A DNA stretch of 15,481 nucleotides from JBGTCY01 sp041748615. GTDB taxonomy: Bacteria > Bacteroidota > Bacteroidia > Chitinophagales > CAIOSU01. The translations under genes were made by a program, and so were the position numbers. The DNA is taken from assembly GCA_041748615.1 (NCBI GenBank), contig JBGTCY010000079.1:1-15481 (forward strand). Direction: 5' to 3'. Positions 1 to 8,350 of the stretch are shown piece after piece. Below the pieces are notes generated by a model. That model made no database searches and had not been told where the DNA came from. It saw nothing but the letters and a program-made list of their open reading frames with translations. Every line of letters starts with the position of its first letter. The stretch's first letter is position 1.

Positions 1-1503
1 AAGTCGGAAAAAATCTATTTCAAACGTTATTCCGGATTTCATGTGAAAGGAGAAGGCAATCAGTCGGTTTTGCTGTTTGACGCGTTGGCGCAGCAGGCGC
101 AGTTTGACTTTGAGAAAGCAGTGAAAATTGCCGGGATTAACCCCGCTCAATCGAGGAACATCAAGATGTATCTTTATGAGCAAATCATGAAATCCTTAGA
201 GCAATATCATGCCGACAACACGATTGATGACCAGCTTAAGCGGTTGTTGCGGCAAGTTGAAATTTTATACAACAAAAGTCTTTTTTCACATGCGGGTGTA
301 ATGATTCGAAAAGGGCAGGAACTGGCGGTGCGGTATGAAAAATATTTAGCGCAACTCGAACTCAACATCTGGATGAAACGCCTGCTCGAAATCAACAGTT
401 TTGCCGATAATAACCTCGATGATTTACAGAAAATTATTTCCGAAAACCGCATCATCATTGAAAGGATAGAAGAAGAGGAAAAAGCCTGGCATTGGAACGC
501 GAGCGTCTATTGGATGGCTACAAAAAAGGGAATTGCAGGAAATCCGGAAAGTCGTGAGTTCCTCAGCGGCATTCTTGTACAGCCGCTGATGCAAAAACCT
601 GACAGAGCGAAAAGTTTTCAATCCAAAGCTTCGCTGCTTTCCGCGAAAGCCAATTATTTCAGCCAAAAAGGCGATTGGAAAAACGTGTTGAAATACCGGA
701 AGGCGATTGTGGAGTTGTTTGAAAGCAAACCTGAAATGATAGGAGCGAATACTCAGCTTTATCTCGGAGCCGTGTATAATGTGCTGGTGGCGATTTTTAA
801 TCTGCGCCAGTTTGACGCGGAAGCATTCCGGTTCATCGAAAAAATCCGAGAAGCGCCTGCACGTTATTATCCGCGCAACAACGCTCCGGAAAATATCAGG
901 GTGCGCGTGTTCAGCTATGCCAACGCTATCGAACTGGCGATTTACGCCAACACCGGACAGTGGAAGAAAGCATTGGAAAAAATCGAGCAGGTGGAGGAAG
1001 GCTTTCAGCGTTATGAAGGCAAGATGAACCGGTTTCTGAAATTGGTGATGACATATAATATCGCCTACATCTATTTCGCCAATGACGACCTCGCCAAATC
1101 CGATTACTGGACCGACATCATGATGAACGACACTGAAGCAACTACGGGCGACCAATATTACATTCAGGCGCGTATTTTTAAAATGCTCGTGCAATTTGAA
1201 TTGGGCAACTATTTCCTGTTTGATTACATGACCAAATCAACGCGCAGATACTTACTGCAAAGGCGTCATCAGTTTGAATATGAAGCCTGCCTGATTCGCT
1301 TTTTCAAACAGTTTAACAGAAAGGAGTTTAATGAAAATACGCTGAGAGAAGCTTTTGTCGGGCTGAAAGATGAAATCCAAAAAATTCAGAAAGACCCGAA
1401 GGAAAAATTAGCGATGAATTTTTTCGACTTCGTGTGCTGGTGTGAAAGCCATATTCATCAAGCGCCCTACAGTGTGTTGTTTGAGACGAAGGCGGTGAGA
1501 TGA
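1..1503 (+). CDS. Helical TPR-like protein of unknown function (5' end outside the window)
   Basis: The reading frame is open from the first base, so the gene is probably cut by the left edge. A GTG at 43 is the first possible internal start, but the residues before it read smoothly into the protein and I treat it as internal. The visible part is about 500 residues, rich in Glu, Lys, Leu and aromatic residues, with no signal peptide or membrane segment, so it is probably cytoplasmic. Segments such as the stretch around residues 205-225 (a YFSQKGDWKNVLKYRKAIV-type helix pair) and residues 325-345 (NTGQWKKALEKIEQVEEGF) look like TPR-type helical hairpins. No catalytic motif is visible. I do not recognise a named family; proteins of this size and helical character are common, uncharacterised genes in Bacteroidota. 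The next gene has its own promoter 127 bp downstream, so the two need not be co-transcribed. Confidence 0.8.
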   Translation, partial: KSEKIYFKRYSGFHVKGEGNQSVLLFDALAQQAQFDFEKAVKIAGINPAQSRNIKMYLYEQIMKSLEQYHADNTIDDQLKRLLRQVEILYNKSLFSHAGVMIRKGQELAVRYEKYLAQLELNIWMKRLLEINSFADNNLDDLQKIISENRIIIERIEEEEKAWHWNASVYWMATKKGIAGNPESREFLSGILVQPLMQKPDRAKSFQSKASLLSAKANYFSQKGDWKNVLKYRKAIVELFESKPEMIGANTQLYLGAVYNVLVAIFNLRQFDAEAFRFIEKIREAPARYYPRNNAPENIRVRVFSYANAIELAIYANTGQWKKALEKIEQVEEGFQRYEGKMNRFLKLVMTYNIAYIYFANDDLAKSDYWTDIMMNDTEATTGDQYYIQARIFKMLVQFELGNYFLFDYMTKSTRRYLLQRRHQFEYEACLIRFFKQFNRKEFNENTLREAFVGLKDEIQKIQKDPKEKLAMNFFDFVCWCESHIHQAPYSVLFETKAVR

Positions 1504-1534
1504 ATCCAATAGAATACTGTTTGATGATGATTGA

Positions 1535-1623
1535 CACGGATTGGTTAATAATAACTCATCATAAAAAATCATAAAAATCAGCGTTCCATATTTCTCATTT
1601 AGAATCCGTACAAAACCGCTGAT
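1535..1623. repeat. Interleaved pair of short inverted repeats in the 1504-1695 spacer
   Basis: ACGGATT (1536-1542) is complementary to AATCCGT (1603-1609), and ATCAGCG (1577-1583) is complementary to CGCTGAT (1617-1623). The arms alternate (1, 2, 1', 2') instead of nesting, so only one stem, or a pseudoknot, could form in RNA. The rest of the spacer is A/T rich and has no gene. Its role is unknown, and it may be a decayed copy of a dispersed intergenic repeat. Confidence 0.35.
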
Positions 1624-1630
1624 ATTTTCC

Positions 1631-1661
1631 TTGAAGTAACAACCCGCAGGAAATAAATTTG
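1631..1661 (+). promoter_or_regulatory. Bacteroidota-type promoter of the type B adhesin gene
   Basis: TTG at 1631-1633 is followed after 20 bases by TAAATTTG at 1654-1661. This matches the known Bacteroidota housekeeping-sigma consensus (TTG, 19-21 bp, TAnnTTTG) at every specified position. Transcription would start near 1668, leaving a leader of about 28 nt before the ATG at 1696. Confidence 0.55.
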
Positions 1662-1695
1662 ACAGCTTGTTTTTTAATTCAATCATCCCTGAAGC

Positions 1696-4600
1696 ATGAG
1701 GCGGATATTGCTGACGATTTTTATTGCTGCTCTTTTTTTTAACTCCCATGCCACACATATTGTCGGGGGCACACTCAGTTATTCCTGTTCGGGGAATAAT
1801 AATTATTCATTCACCCTACAACTTTACCGCGACTGTTTTCAACCCGCGCAATTTCCGCCTTTTGTACACATCACGGTCTATGACACCGCTTCGAATGTGA
1901 TTGCGGTTTTACGACACAATTCACTATTCACAGCTAATATTCCCAACAACCCGCTCAACGTCTGCCCTGGTTCCACCGCACCTAACGTGTGCGTGAATCG
2001 CGGCACTTATTCATTCCCCTCATTGAACCTGCCGCCAATTCCCGGAGGTTATCTTGTTGTGCACCAGTTGTGTTGCAGAAACGGCAGTATCATCAGCCTG
2101 TCCAATCCGACCACGCAGGGCATGACTATTTCAGCGCACATTCCGGAAAACAATGTAGCAGTTTGTAACCGCAGTCCTGTGTTCAGCTCGTTTCCTCCTA
2201 CACGCATTTGTGTGAACGTACCGTTTACATTCAGCCTTTCCGCAACTGATGCCGATGGCGACTCATTGGTCTATGAACTGTGCACTCCGCTGCAAGGCGC
2301 TTCACCGCAGACTGCCGCGCCCGATACGAGCGCTCCCCCGCCATATTTCGATGTGGTGTATGTACCTCCGTTCTCCGGTACTTATCCGATTTTGTCTCAA
2401 CCCGCTTTCACTATCAACCCTCAAACAGGAGTGCTGACGGGAGTGCCGACTACGATAGGTCAGTACCTGCTCGGAGTTTGCATTTCGGAATACAGAAACG
2501 GAGCGCTCATCAACACATCGAGCCTCGATTTTCAATTCAATGTTTTCAGTTGCAATATCGTGGTTTCCGCTGTGGCGTATCAAAATTGTATTGATAATAC
2601 CGTGAGTTTTCAAAGTCTCGGAGCGGCTGTAAATTACTTCTGGGAATTTGGCGATGGCAACACTTCGACCGACCGTAACCCGCTACATGCGTACGCTTCG
2701 AGCGGTACTTATTCGGTATCGCTCAGGGTGGACAATGGCGCGGGCTGCTCCGACAGCACCGCGCAAATCATTGAAGTGGCACCCGCGAATGTCAACGCGC
2801 AGTTTGCGGTAACTCAGCCCGTATGTACCGGTCAACCTGTCACATTCACCGACCAGTCCACTACGACTAACGGCACATTCAGCCAATGGAACTGGGATTT
2901 CGGTGACGGAACAACTTCAACACAGCAAAATCCGGTGAAAATATTTTCGAATACCGGAACTCAAACAATTCAATTGATTTCCATCACAAATGGCGGATGT
3001 ATAGACACCGTACAACAAAGCATCACCATTCAGCCTGCACCACAGGTAACGATTACCCCGTCTAACCCATCCGTTTGCGCTGGCGGCAGTGTGCAACTCA
3101 ATGCTTCCGCGACAACAGGCAGCGGTTTTGTTTTCGCCTGGTCGCCTGCTGTGGGATTAAATGACACTTCTGTTTTCAACCCCGTGTCATCGACATTGAA
3201 TTCAACTGCTTACACCGTTACCGTGACCAACAATGACGGGTGTGCCGCCACACAAACCGTCACCGTGAATGTCGGCTCCACCATTTCTCCGAATGTGGGC
3301 GCTGACAAACAAATCTGCATTGGTGAAAGCTCACAGTTGAATGCGTCCGGTGGCGTTGGTTATTCATGGACTCCATCGCTTGGTCTGGACAACCCGAATA
3401 TTCCAAACCCAGTGGCGTCCCCTGCGCAAACCACTGAATATATTGTGACGGTAGAGGATGGCTCCTGTATCGGGCGGGATACGATTACCGTTTTTGTAGA
3501 CACCATTCCATTTGTAAATGCGGGTGCAGATGCAACGGTTTGCGCGGGCGAGCCGGTGCAACTTAACGCAACCGGAACGGGGATTTTCAGTTGGTCGCCT
3601 GCTACGGGTTTAAATAATCCGGATATTTTCAACCCGCTGGCGACACCGCTGACAACTACTACTTACACCGTTACAATTCAGAATGGAGCGTGTACGAACA
3701 GCGACTCGGTATTAATTACCGTCATCCCGCTACCCTCAGCAAATGCGGGCAATAATGTGTCTGTTTGCGAAGGCGATACCGCTATCCTGAGCGGCAGTGG
3801 CAGTGGTACATTGAGTTGGTCGCCTGCTATTTTTTTATCCGACAATACGATTCCCAATCCATCCGCTTTTCCTAATGTAACCACTACATTCGTTCTTGAG
3901 GTCACAGAGGGTCAGTGCATCGCGGTTGATTCAGTCACCGTTTTTGTAAATGCTTATCCTGAAATCATACTGACGAGCGCCACAGAAACTGTATGTGCAG
4001 GTGCATCCGTGCAGTTGAATGCCGGTGGTGGTGCTGCCTTTTCGTGGCTTCCCGCAACCGGATTGAACAATGCTCAAATACCAGACCCTGTCGCAACACC
4101 CTCCGAAAGCATTCTGTATGTCGTTACCGTATCGAATGGAGATTGCGTGGATACGGCTTCGGTTTTCATCACTGTTCATCCGTTGCTCGAAGGAAGCGCT
4201 GGAGAAGATGTCGTGATATGCTTTGGCGAAGAGGTGACTTTAAATGCAGTTGGCGGTGAAACGTATGCGTGGAGTTCGGATGCAACATTAAATAATGCGA
4301 ATATTCAAAATCCGGAAGCCTCACCCTTGCAAACTACTATTTATACGGTCATCATTACAGATGAAAACGGCTGTTCGGTCAGCGATGCCGTGCAGGTAAC
4401 GGTACATGAAGTAAATGTAATCGTGAGTCCGGATACTTCAGTGATTGAAGGCGGGAGTGTTCAATTGAGTGCAGAGGGCGGATTCTTTTTTCAATGGTCG
4501 CCTACCGAAAGTCTTGATGACGCCAATTCTGCGCAGCCGGTCGCGGCACCATTGGAAACCACAACATACTCGGTAACGGCAACTGACGAAGCCGGATGTA

Positions 4601-4905
4601 CCGCTGTTGCCACATTAACAATCACAGTGGACGCCAAAGGTGAATACGCCATTCCCAGTGCTTTTTCTCCAAATGGCGACCAGATGAATGACCTGTTTTA
4701 TGTGATTACCGATGGAGTGACCGTGGAAGAATTTAAAATCTTCAACCGCTGGGGACAATTAGTGCATGACGACCCTGACTCCCCGTGGGACGGAACATAC
4801 AAAGGCGAGCCACAGCCGACTGAAATTTATTTATACTATGCGGTGATTAAAAAACAGGATGGCTCACTGATTAAAGAAAATGGACAGGTGAAGTTGATAC
4901 GATGA
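1696..4905 (+). CDS. Giant secreted PKD/Ig-repeat adhesin with T9SS type B (CHU_C) sorting domain
   Basis: A secreted, probably cell-surface protein of 1069 residues. Residues 1-19 form a signal peptide (MRRILLTIFIAALFF...). After it comes a Cys-containing N-terminal module starting THIVGGTLSYSC, a beginning I associate with Bacteroidota adhesins. Residues 170-285 hold a cadherin-like or putative-Ig stretch (DADGDSLVYEL). Two PKD domains follow at about 290-360 and 365-447, each with the W-x-FGDG signature (FWEFGDGNTST, WDFGDGTTSTQ). Seven tandem repeats of about 75 residues occupy about 451-979. The C-terminus (about 984-1069) is a gliding-motility-type T9SS type B signal (IPSAFSPNGDQMNDLF, FNRWGQLV, WDGTYKG). 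The family is exported by T9SS, and type B substrates are known to depend on PorP/SprF-like partners; one is encoded next. The ligand is unknown. Start: ATG 28 nt below a good promoter. Confidence 0.93.
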   Translation: MRRILLTIFIAALFFNSHATHIVGGTLSYSCSGNNNYSFTLQLYRDCFQPAQFPPFVHITVYDTASNVIAVLRHNSLFTANIPNNPLNVCPGSTAPNVCVNRGTYSFPSLNLPPIPGGYLVVHQLCCRNGSIISLSNPTTQGMTISAHIPENNVAVCNRSPVFSSFPPTRICVNVPFTFSLSATDADGDSLVYELCTPLQGASPQTAAPDTSAPPPYFDVVYVPPFSGTYPILSQPAFTINPQTGVLTGVPTTIGQYLLGVCISEYRNGALINTSSLDFQFNVFSCNIVVSAVAYQNCIDNTVSFQSLGAAVNYFWEFGDGNTSTDRNPLHAYASSGTYSVSLRVDNGAGCSDSTAQIIEVAPANVNAQFAVTQPVCTGQPVTFTDQSTTTNGTFSQWNWDFGDGTTSTQQNPVKIFSNTGTQTIQLISITNGGCIDTVQQSITIQPAPQVTITPSNPSVCAGGSVQLNASATTGSGFVFAWSPAVGLNDTSVFNPVSSTLNSTAYTVTVTNNDGCAATQTVTVNVGSTISPNVGADKQICIGESSQLNASGGVGYSWTPSLGLDNPNIPNPVASPAQTTEYIVTVEDGSCIGRDTITVFVDTIPFVNAGADATVCAGEPVQLNATGTGIFSWSPATGLNNPDIFNPLATPLTTTTYTVTIQNGACTNSDSVLITVIPLPSANAGNNVSVCEGDTAILSGSGSGTLSWSPAIFLSDNTIPNPSAFPNVTTTFVLEVTEGQCIAVDSVTVFVNAYPEIILTSATETVCAGASVQLNAGGGAAFSWLPATGLNNAQIPDPVATPSESILYVVTVSNGDCVDTASVFITVHPLLEGSAGEDVVICFGEEVTLNAVGGETYAWSSDATLNNANIQNPEASPLQTTIYTVIITDENGCSVSDAVQVTVHEVNVIVSPDTSVIEGGSVQLSAEGGFFFQWSPTESLDDANSAQPVAAPLETTTYSVTATDEAGCTAVATLTITVDAKGEYAIPSAFSPNGDQMNDLFYVITDGVTVEEFKIFNRWGQLVHDDPDSPWDGTYKGEPQPTEIYLYYAVIKKQDGSLIKENGQVKLIR
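3046..4632 (+). repeat. Seven tandem Ig-like repeats (about 75 codons each) inside the adhesin gene
   Basis: Repeats start near residues 451, 528, 605, 679, 753, 830 and 906. Shared landmarks in order are V-C-x-G-x-x-V-Q-L-N-A, a W-S-P core with A-T-G-L-N-N after it, N-P-x-A-x-P, T-T-x-Y-x-V-T-V and C-x-x-x-D-S-V. The paired Cys residues could form one disulfide per repeat; repeat 7 lacks the first Cys. The copies have diverged at DNA level, so recent slippage is unlikely. Confidence 0.8.
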
Positions 4906-4965
4906 GGGACGAGTGTCGGGGGACGAGAAGCGAAGAACAAGGGGAGAAGGGACAAGAGACGGGGG
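4906..4965. repeat. Purine-rich spacer with repeated GGGACRAG
   Basis: Directly after the adhesin stop codon the plus strand is almost pure purine. It carries GGGACGAG at 4906-4913 and 4920-4927, and GGGACAAG at 4949-4956. It looks unlike the surrounding coding DNA and has no reading-frame signature. It is probably a decayed low-complexity tandem repeat; its function is unknown. Confidence 0.4.
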
Positions 4966-5056
4966 AAATACAAATGAGCAGTACTAAATAATTAGTTACA
5001 TGTGGATTGAACATAATTTTTTCATGATAAAAAAAATTGAAACACATCATCGTTCA

Positions 5057-6079
5057 ATGCGCCCCGAGTCATGCTTCAGCTTCATCAAAAAGTTAGGACT
5101 GATGCTGATGCTAATTGGCGGAACGTATGCGCTCTTTGCGCAGGATATACATTTTTCACAGTTTTATAACTCACCGCTCACACTCAATCCCGCCCTCACC
5201 GGTAGGATGGACGGCAACTACCGCATCGGTGCGATTTATCGCAATCAATGGTTTCAGACTTCCGCCACGGGAACTCCCTTTGTTACGTATGCGGCTTTTG
5301 CCGATGGCGCCAAACAAATCAAAAACGATGTGCTGGGCTTTGGCGTTTTTCTCTATCAGGACCGCGCAGGTGAGGGCGCAATTAATACCGTGAATGTGAT
5401 GGCATCTGCTGCCTATCACAAATCTTTGGGTAAGTCCGGCAAACACGCGCTCACGCTCGGAACACAGTTGGGCATGTATCAGAAAAAAACTGATGCCGAA
5501 CAACTGCGTTTTCTCAACCAGTATGACGGCACCGTATTTAATGCCAACCTGCCCACCGGAGAAAACTTCACGACCGGTTCGAAATTACTTTTTGATTTTA
5601 ACATCGGTATTTTCTGGAACTCAAGAGTGGGAAAGTCGGATATTTTCGCTGGTGGCTCCATCTTCCACATCACTGAGCCGCAGCAAAACTTTTTACCGGA
5701 CGCGGCATTCAATGTCAACAGACGTTTCGTGGCACATGGTGGCGCGTCCGTTTTCCTTGCTGAAAAATGGCGGCTGCTGCCTTCCGTAATTTTCATGCAA
5801 CAGTTGAAAGCGGTGGAAATCAATCCCGGTGTTTCGTTCGCTTTTGAATTTTCGAAAGGCTATGTATGGATGCTGGGCGGTTACTACCGCATCGCAGACG
5901 GACCTATAGCCTACACGGGTTTTGATATAAAAAACTTTAGAATAGGATTGAGCTATGACGTCATCACCTCCGACCTGTCACAAACCGGCAATCGACCGGG
6001 CAGCATCGAAATCTCGCTGATGTATGTGGGACGCACGCTTGGCGCTCCTGCGATGATGCTGTTTTGTCCGAGGTTGTAA
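5057..6079 (+). CDS. PorP/SprF-family type IX secretion system membrane protein
   Basis: A predicted outer-membrane beta-barrel of about 340 residues. After a signal peptide (hydrophobic residues 13-27, cleavage expected after ALFAQ) the mature protein starts DIHFSQFYNSPLTLNPALTG, the hallmark start of the PorP/SprF family. A conserved IYRNQW follows, then alternating beta strands to the end. The family includes PorP, which belongs to the PorKLMNP machinery, and SprF, which is needed for surface delivery of the SprB adhesin. Its place just downstream of a type B adhesin gene suggests an SprF-like partner for that substrate rather than the core PorP; this is inference. Start choice: ATG at 5057 gives the most normal signal peptide; ATGs at 5024 and 5000 are in frame and possible. 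It converges on porT with 19 bp between them. Confidence 0.88.
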   Translation: MRPESCFSFIKKLGLMLMLIGGTYALFAQDIHFSQFYNSPLTLNPALTGRMDGNYRIGAIYRNQWFQTSATGTPFVTYAAFADGAKQIKNDVLGFGVFLYQDRAGEGAINTVNVMASAAYHKSLGKSGKHALTLGTQLGMYQKKTDAEQLRFLNQYDGTVFNANLPTGENFTTGSKLLFDFNIGIFWNSRVGKSDIFAGGSIFHITEPQQNFLPDAAFNVNRRFVAHGGASVFLAEKWRLLPSVIFMQQLKAVEINPGVSFAFEFSKGYVWMLGGYYRIADGPIAYTGFDIKNFRIGLSYDVITSDLSQTGNRPGSIEISLMYVGRTLGAPAMMLFCPRL

Positions 6080-6098
6080 GAAAAAATGATTTTAGAAT

Positions 6099-6818
6099 TT
6101 ACCCCTCAAAATGTATCGAAAAAATAATCCCGCGCGAGAAGAGTTTGTCGAGTACGCGGGAATAGTTGAGGAATTCATTGCGCGAATGGACATTCACGAA
6201 GCCATTGGCGATTTTCACTTCAGGGGAGAAAATAAACAGCGGGAAGAAGAATTGGATGCCCAAACCCAGTTCGTAAGACAAATCATGCCTGCCGACTTTC
6301 ACCTGGTCTTCCGCGCGCCTCGCTTTGGCGTTGGAGGCAAGGTCAATGCTGTATTTCATGCCTACCAGCACATAAAGGCGGATGTCTTTAATCGGCTGCG
6401 ATTTGAAGCGCACCTGCCAGGGAAACTCAATGGCGATGGATTCAATCAGCCTGCGGGCAATCGAGTCGTTGGCAAGGTTGTACTTCAATTCTTTTTCGGC
6501 AAACGAAAGCGTGGGAATAAAACGCAAATCAAAATAAGTGCCCAGCCGGTAGTTGGAAACAATGCCGAGATTAAAACCCGGTCCCCGGGATGAACTGACC
6601 ACCAGCACGGTGTCATCGTAAATAAAATCTTCTGAATGTGAAAACTTGAAGTTGGAAGTATTGAAGCCAAGCGTGATACCGAAATACAGTTTTTTGTTGA
6701 CGTATTCCAAATAGTTCAATTGTGCTTGCGAAGCAAGCGGCAGCAAAAAAAATATAGCCGGTATCAGGGTTTTTCCCCGGAATAAACGGATGATATACCG
6801 AATGTAAGGTTTTTGCAT
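6099..6818 (-). CDS. porT: PorT, type IX secretion outer-membrane beta-barrel protein
   Basis: A 239-residue protein with a basic, hydrophobic signal peptide (residues 1-32, ending LPLASQAQ). The mature part starts NYLEYVNKKLYFGITLGFN and contains PGFNLGIVSNYRLGTYFDLR, then SFAEKEL and a KYSIDLAS segment. This order matches PorT proteins as I remember them. PorT is an outer-membrane barrel required for T9SS-dependent secretion in Porphyromonas gingivalis. The gene lies directly behind ubiE, an arrangement I associate with Bacteroidota genomes. The two reading frames overlap by 55 nt; the signal peptide lies inside the overlap and no later Met precedes it, so the overlap appears genuine. It is probably translated from the ubiE transcript. 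Confidence 0.88.
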   Translation of the reverse strand: MQKPYIRYIIRLFRGKTLIPAIFFLLPLASQAQLNYLEYVNKKLYFGITLGFNTSNFKFSHSEDFIYDDTVLVVSSSRGPGFNLGIVSNYRLGTYFDLRFIPTLSFAEKELKYNLANDSIARRLIESIAIEFPWQVRFKSQPIKDIRLYVLVGMKYSIDLASNAKARRAEDQVKVGRHDLSYELGLGIQFFFPLFIFSPEVKIANGFVNVHSRNEFLNYSRVLDKLFSRGIIFSIHFEG

Positions 6819-7495
6819 TGAACATTTTTAAATCCTGCTTCCTCTAATAAACGGGTGAAAGCGGCTCCTTCGGGAAACCGCTCCACCGACTCCGGCAGAT
6901 AGGTGTAGGCTCTTTGGTCTTTTGAAAAAATCCTGCCTATCACCGGCAACACATAGTGGAAGTAAAAATAGAACATCTGCTTCACAGGAAAAACACGGGG
7001 TTTTGAAAATTCCAGCACCACCAACTTTCCCTCCGGCTTCAGCACGCGCCACATCTCCCGGATGCCTGCCTGCAGATTTTCAAAATTTCTGACACCGAAA
7101 GCAACGGTGATAGCGTCAAATCTATTGTCCGGGAAGGGCAGTTGTTCGGAATCTCCCCGTTGCAGGGTAATGAGTTGCGTGAGGTTTTTGTTTTTCAGCT
7201 TCACTCTGCCCACCTCCAGCATTTTTTCCGAAATGTCCACGCCAATGATTTCTTTGGGCTGAAGCTTGCGCAGTTGAATGGCGAAATCCGCTGTGCCGGT
7301 TGCCACATCAAGAATGGATTGCGGCTTCTTTTCTTTCAGGAGGTTCATGGCTTTTTTGCGCCAGATTTTGTCAATGTTGACTGAGAGCAGGTGATTGAGG
7401 AAATCATAGCGGGGCGCGATGTTGTCAAACATCTCCTCTACCTGCTTTTTTTTTCCGACAGGCTTGTTATAGGGAGTAACTTGAGGGGTGTCCAA
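6764..7495 (-). CDS. ubiE: Demethylmenaquinone methyltransferase (UbiE/MenG)
   Basis: A SAM-dependent C-methyltransferase that converts demethylmenaquinone to menaquinone, the usual respiratory quinone of Bacteroidota. The family signature MFDNIAPRYDFLNHLLS is at residues 22-38. SAM motif I LDVATGTAD is at 62-70, an acidic loop GVDIS at 85-89, and the signature VAFGVRNFEN with RVLKPEGKLVVLEFSKP at about 131-166. The length of 243 residues is normal. The start is TTG at 7493-7495: no ATG lies in frame just upstream, and the next Met (residue 22) would cut into the conserved signature. It probably heads an operon with porT. No convincing promoter was found in the 7496-7722 spacer on this strand. 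Confidence 0.92.
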   Translation of the reverse strand: MDTPQVTPYNKPVGKKKQVEEMFDNIAPRYDFLNHLLSVNIDKIWRKKAMNLLKEKKPQSILDVATGTADFAIQLRKLQPKEIIGVDISEKMLEVGRVKLKNKNLTQLITLQRGDSEQLPFPDNRFDAITVAFGVRNFENLQAGIREMWRVLKPEGKLVVLEFSKPRVFPVKQMFYFYFHYVLPVIGRIFSKDQRAYTYLPESVERFPEGAAFTRLLEEAGFKNVQCKNLTFGISSVYSGEKP

Positions 7496-7546
7496 AGAGT
7501 GAATGCTGTTGTTTAAAAAAAAAGTTGAATACTTACTTGTGAAAAA

Positions 7547-7649
7547 TATGCCGAAGGTAGTCAGGTTTTCGAATAATCTAACAGCAAATCTTCCGGCATC
7601 AACCGAGAGTACGTCTCATTTCTTTCGAAATTCGGCTACTCTCGGTAGA
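7547..7649 (+). repeat. Structured 103-bp element, copy A (upstream of engB)
   Basis: Stem I pairs ATGCCGAAG (7548-7556) with CTTCCGGCAT (7590-7599), leaving one C bulged. Its loop holds TCAGGTTTTCGAATAAT (7561-7577). Stem II pairs ACCGAGAGTA (7602-7611) with TACTCTCGGT (7637-7646); inside it ATTTC (7618-7622) pairs with GAAAT (7627-7631). The copy at 8351-8453 aligns without gaps, with 83 of 103 positions identical. This copy lies in the divergent spacer between ubiE and engB. It may be a REP/MITE-like palindromic repeat or a structured RNA; the strand is arbitrary. Confidence 0.75.
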
Positions 7650-7722
7650 TAATTATCCTGTTGATTCTGTTACTTCCGCTATCTTGCGGGATTGATTGAA
7701 TTTAAACAGCACCGAAGTTAAT

Positions 7723-8319
7723 ATGTTTTTCAAAAGCCATCGTTTTATCGGCAGTTTCCCGGAAGTGAAGCAGTGTCCGCAGGAAGGAGTTCCGGAGTTC
7801 GCTTTTGCCGGCAGGTCGAATGTCGGAAAATCATCGCTCCTTAACTACTTAGCAAATGTGAGGGGGTTGGCGCGGATTTCACAGACACCGGGGAAAACCC
7901 AGTTGATTAATTATTTTATGATTGACGAAGCCTGGCACCTAGTGGATTTGCCGGGGTACGGCTATGCGAAAGTTCCCAAGACGATCCGTTCAGGATTTCA
8001 GAAAATGATAACGGATTACATCGCGCAAAGCGAATCGCTGAAGTGTTTGTTCCTGCTGATTGACGCCCGCGTTCCCCCGCAGGAGGCAGATTTGGAATTT
8101 ACCAACAAGCTGGGTCAGCTCGGCATTCCCTTCGTCCTGGTTTTTACGAAAGCGGATAAATATCCTTCCACCCGTTTCAAAAAAAATATTGAAGACTTCA
8201 AAAAAGAGATGCTGAAAAGCTGGGATCCCCTGCCACAAATTTTTATCACTTCGGCAGAAAAAAAAATCGGGCGTGACGCGTTGGTGGAGTTTATTCAGGA
8301 TGTGATGAAAGGGGAGTGA
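7723..8319 (+). CDS. engB: Ribosome-assembly GTPase EngB (YihA/YsxC)
   Basis: A small TRAFAC-class GTPase of 198 residues involved in late assembly of the large ribosomal subunit and required for normal division in several bacteria. P-loop GRSNVGKSS is at residues 30-38, the switch-I Thr region RISQTPGKTQ at 51-60, G3 DLPGYG at 75-80, G4 TKAD at 142-145, and G5 TSAEKK at 176-181. A TTG at 7696 would add nine residues, but the ATG at 7723 gives the normal family N-terminus and length. A weak promoter-like pair (TTG at 7661, TATCTTGC at 7680, only 16 bp apart) lies upstream. The gene is flanked on both sides by the 103-bp structured elements and stands alone between opposite-strand operons. Confidence 0.95.
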   Translation: MFFKSHRFIGSFPEVKQCPQEGVPEFAFAGRSNVGKSSLLNYLANVRGLARISQTPGKTQLINYFMIDEAWHLVDLPGYGYAKVPKTIRSGFQKMITDYIAQSESLKCLFLLIDARVPPQEADLEFTNKLGQLGIPFVLVFTKADKYPSTRFKKNIEDFKKEMLKSWDPLPQIFITSAEKKIGRDALVEFIQDVMKGE

Positions 8320-8350
8320 GGGGATGATTTTATATTTCAATCTTTCCTGC

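Noticed and set aside
424..1194. 256-residue minus-strand frame inside the first gene
   Set aside because: It is antisense to a long frame with consistent helical protein character, and the translation is rich in His, Phe and Cys without any domain.
6111..6593. 160-residue plus-strand frame opposite porT
   Set aside because: Antisense to a clearly recognised porT; the translation has no family features.
7696..7722. TTG at 7696 as the engB start
   Set aside because: It adds nine residues not expected in the family; the ATG at 7723 gives the normal N-terminus and length.
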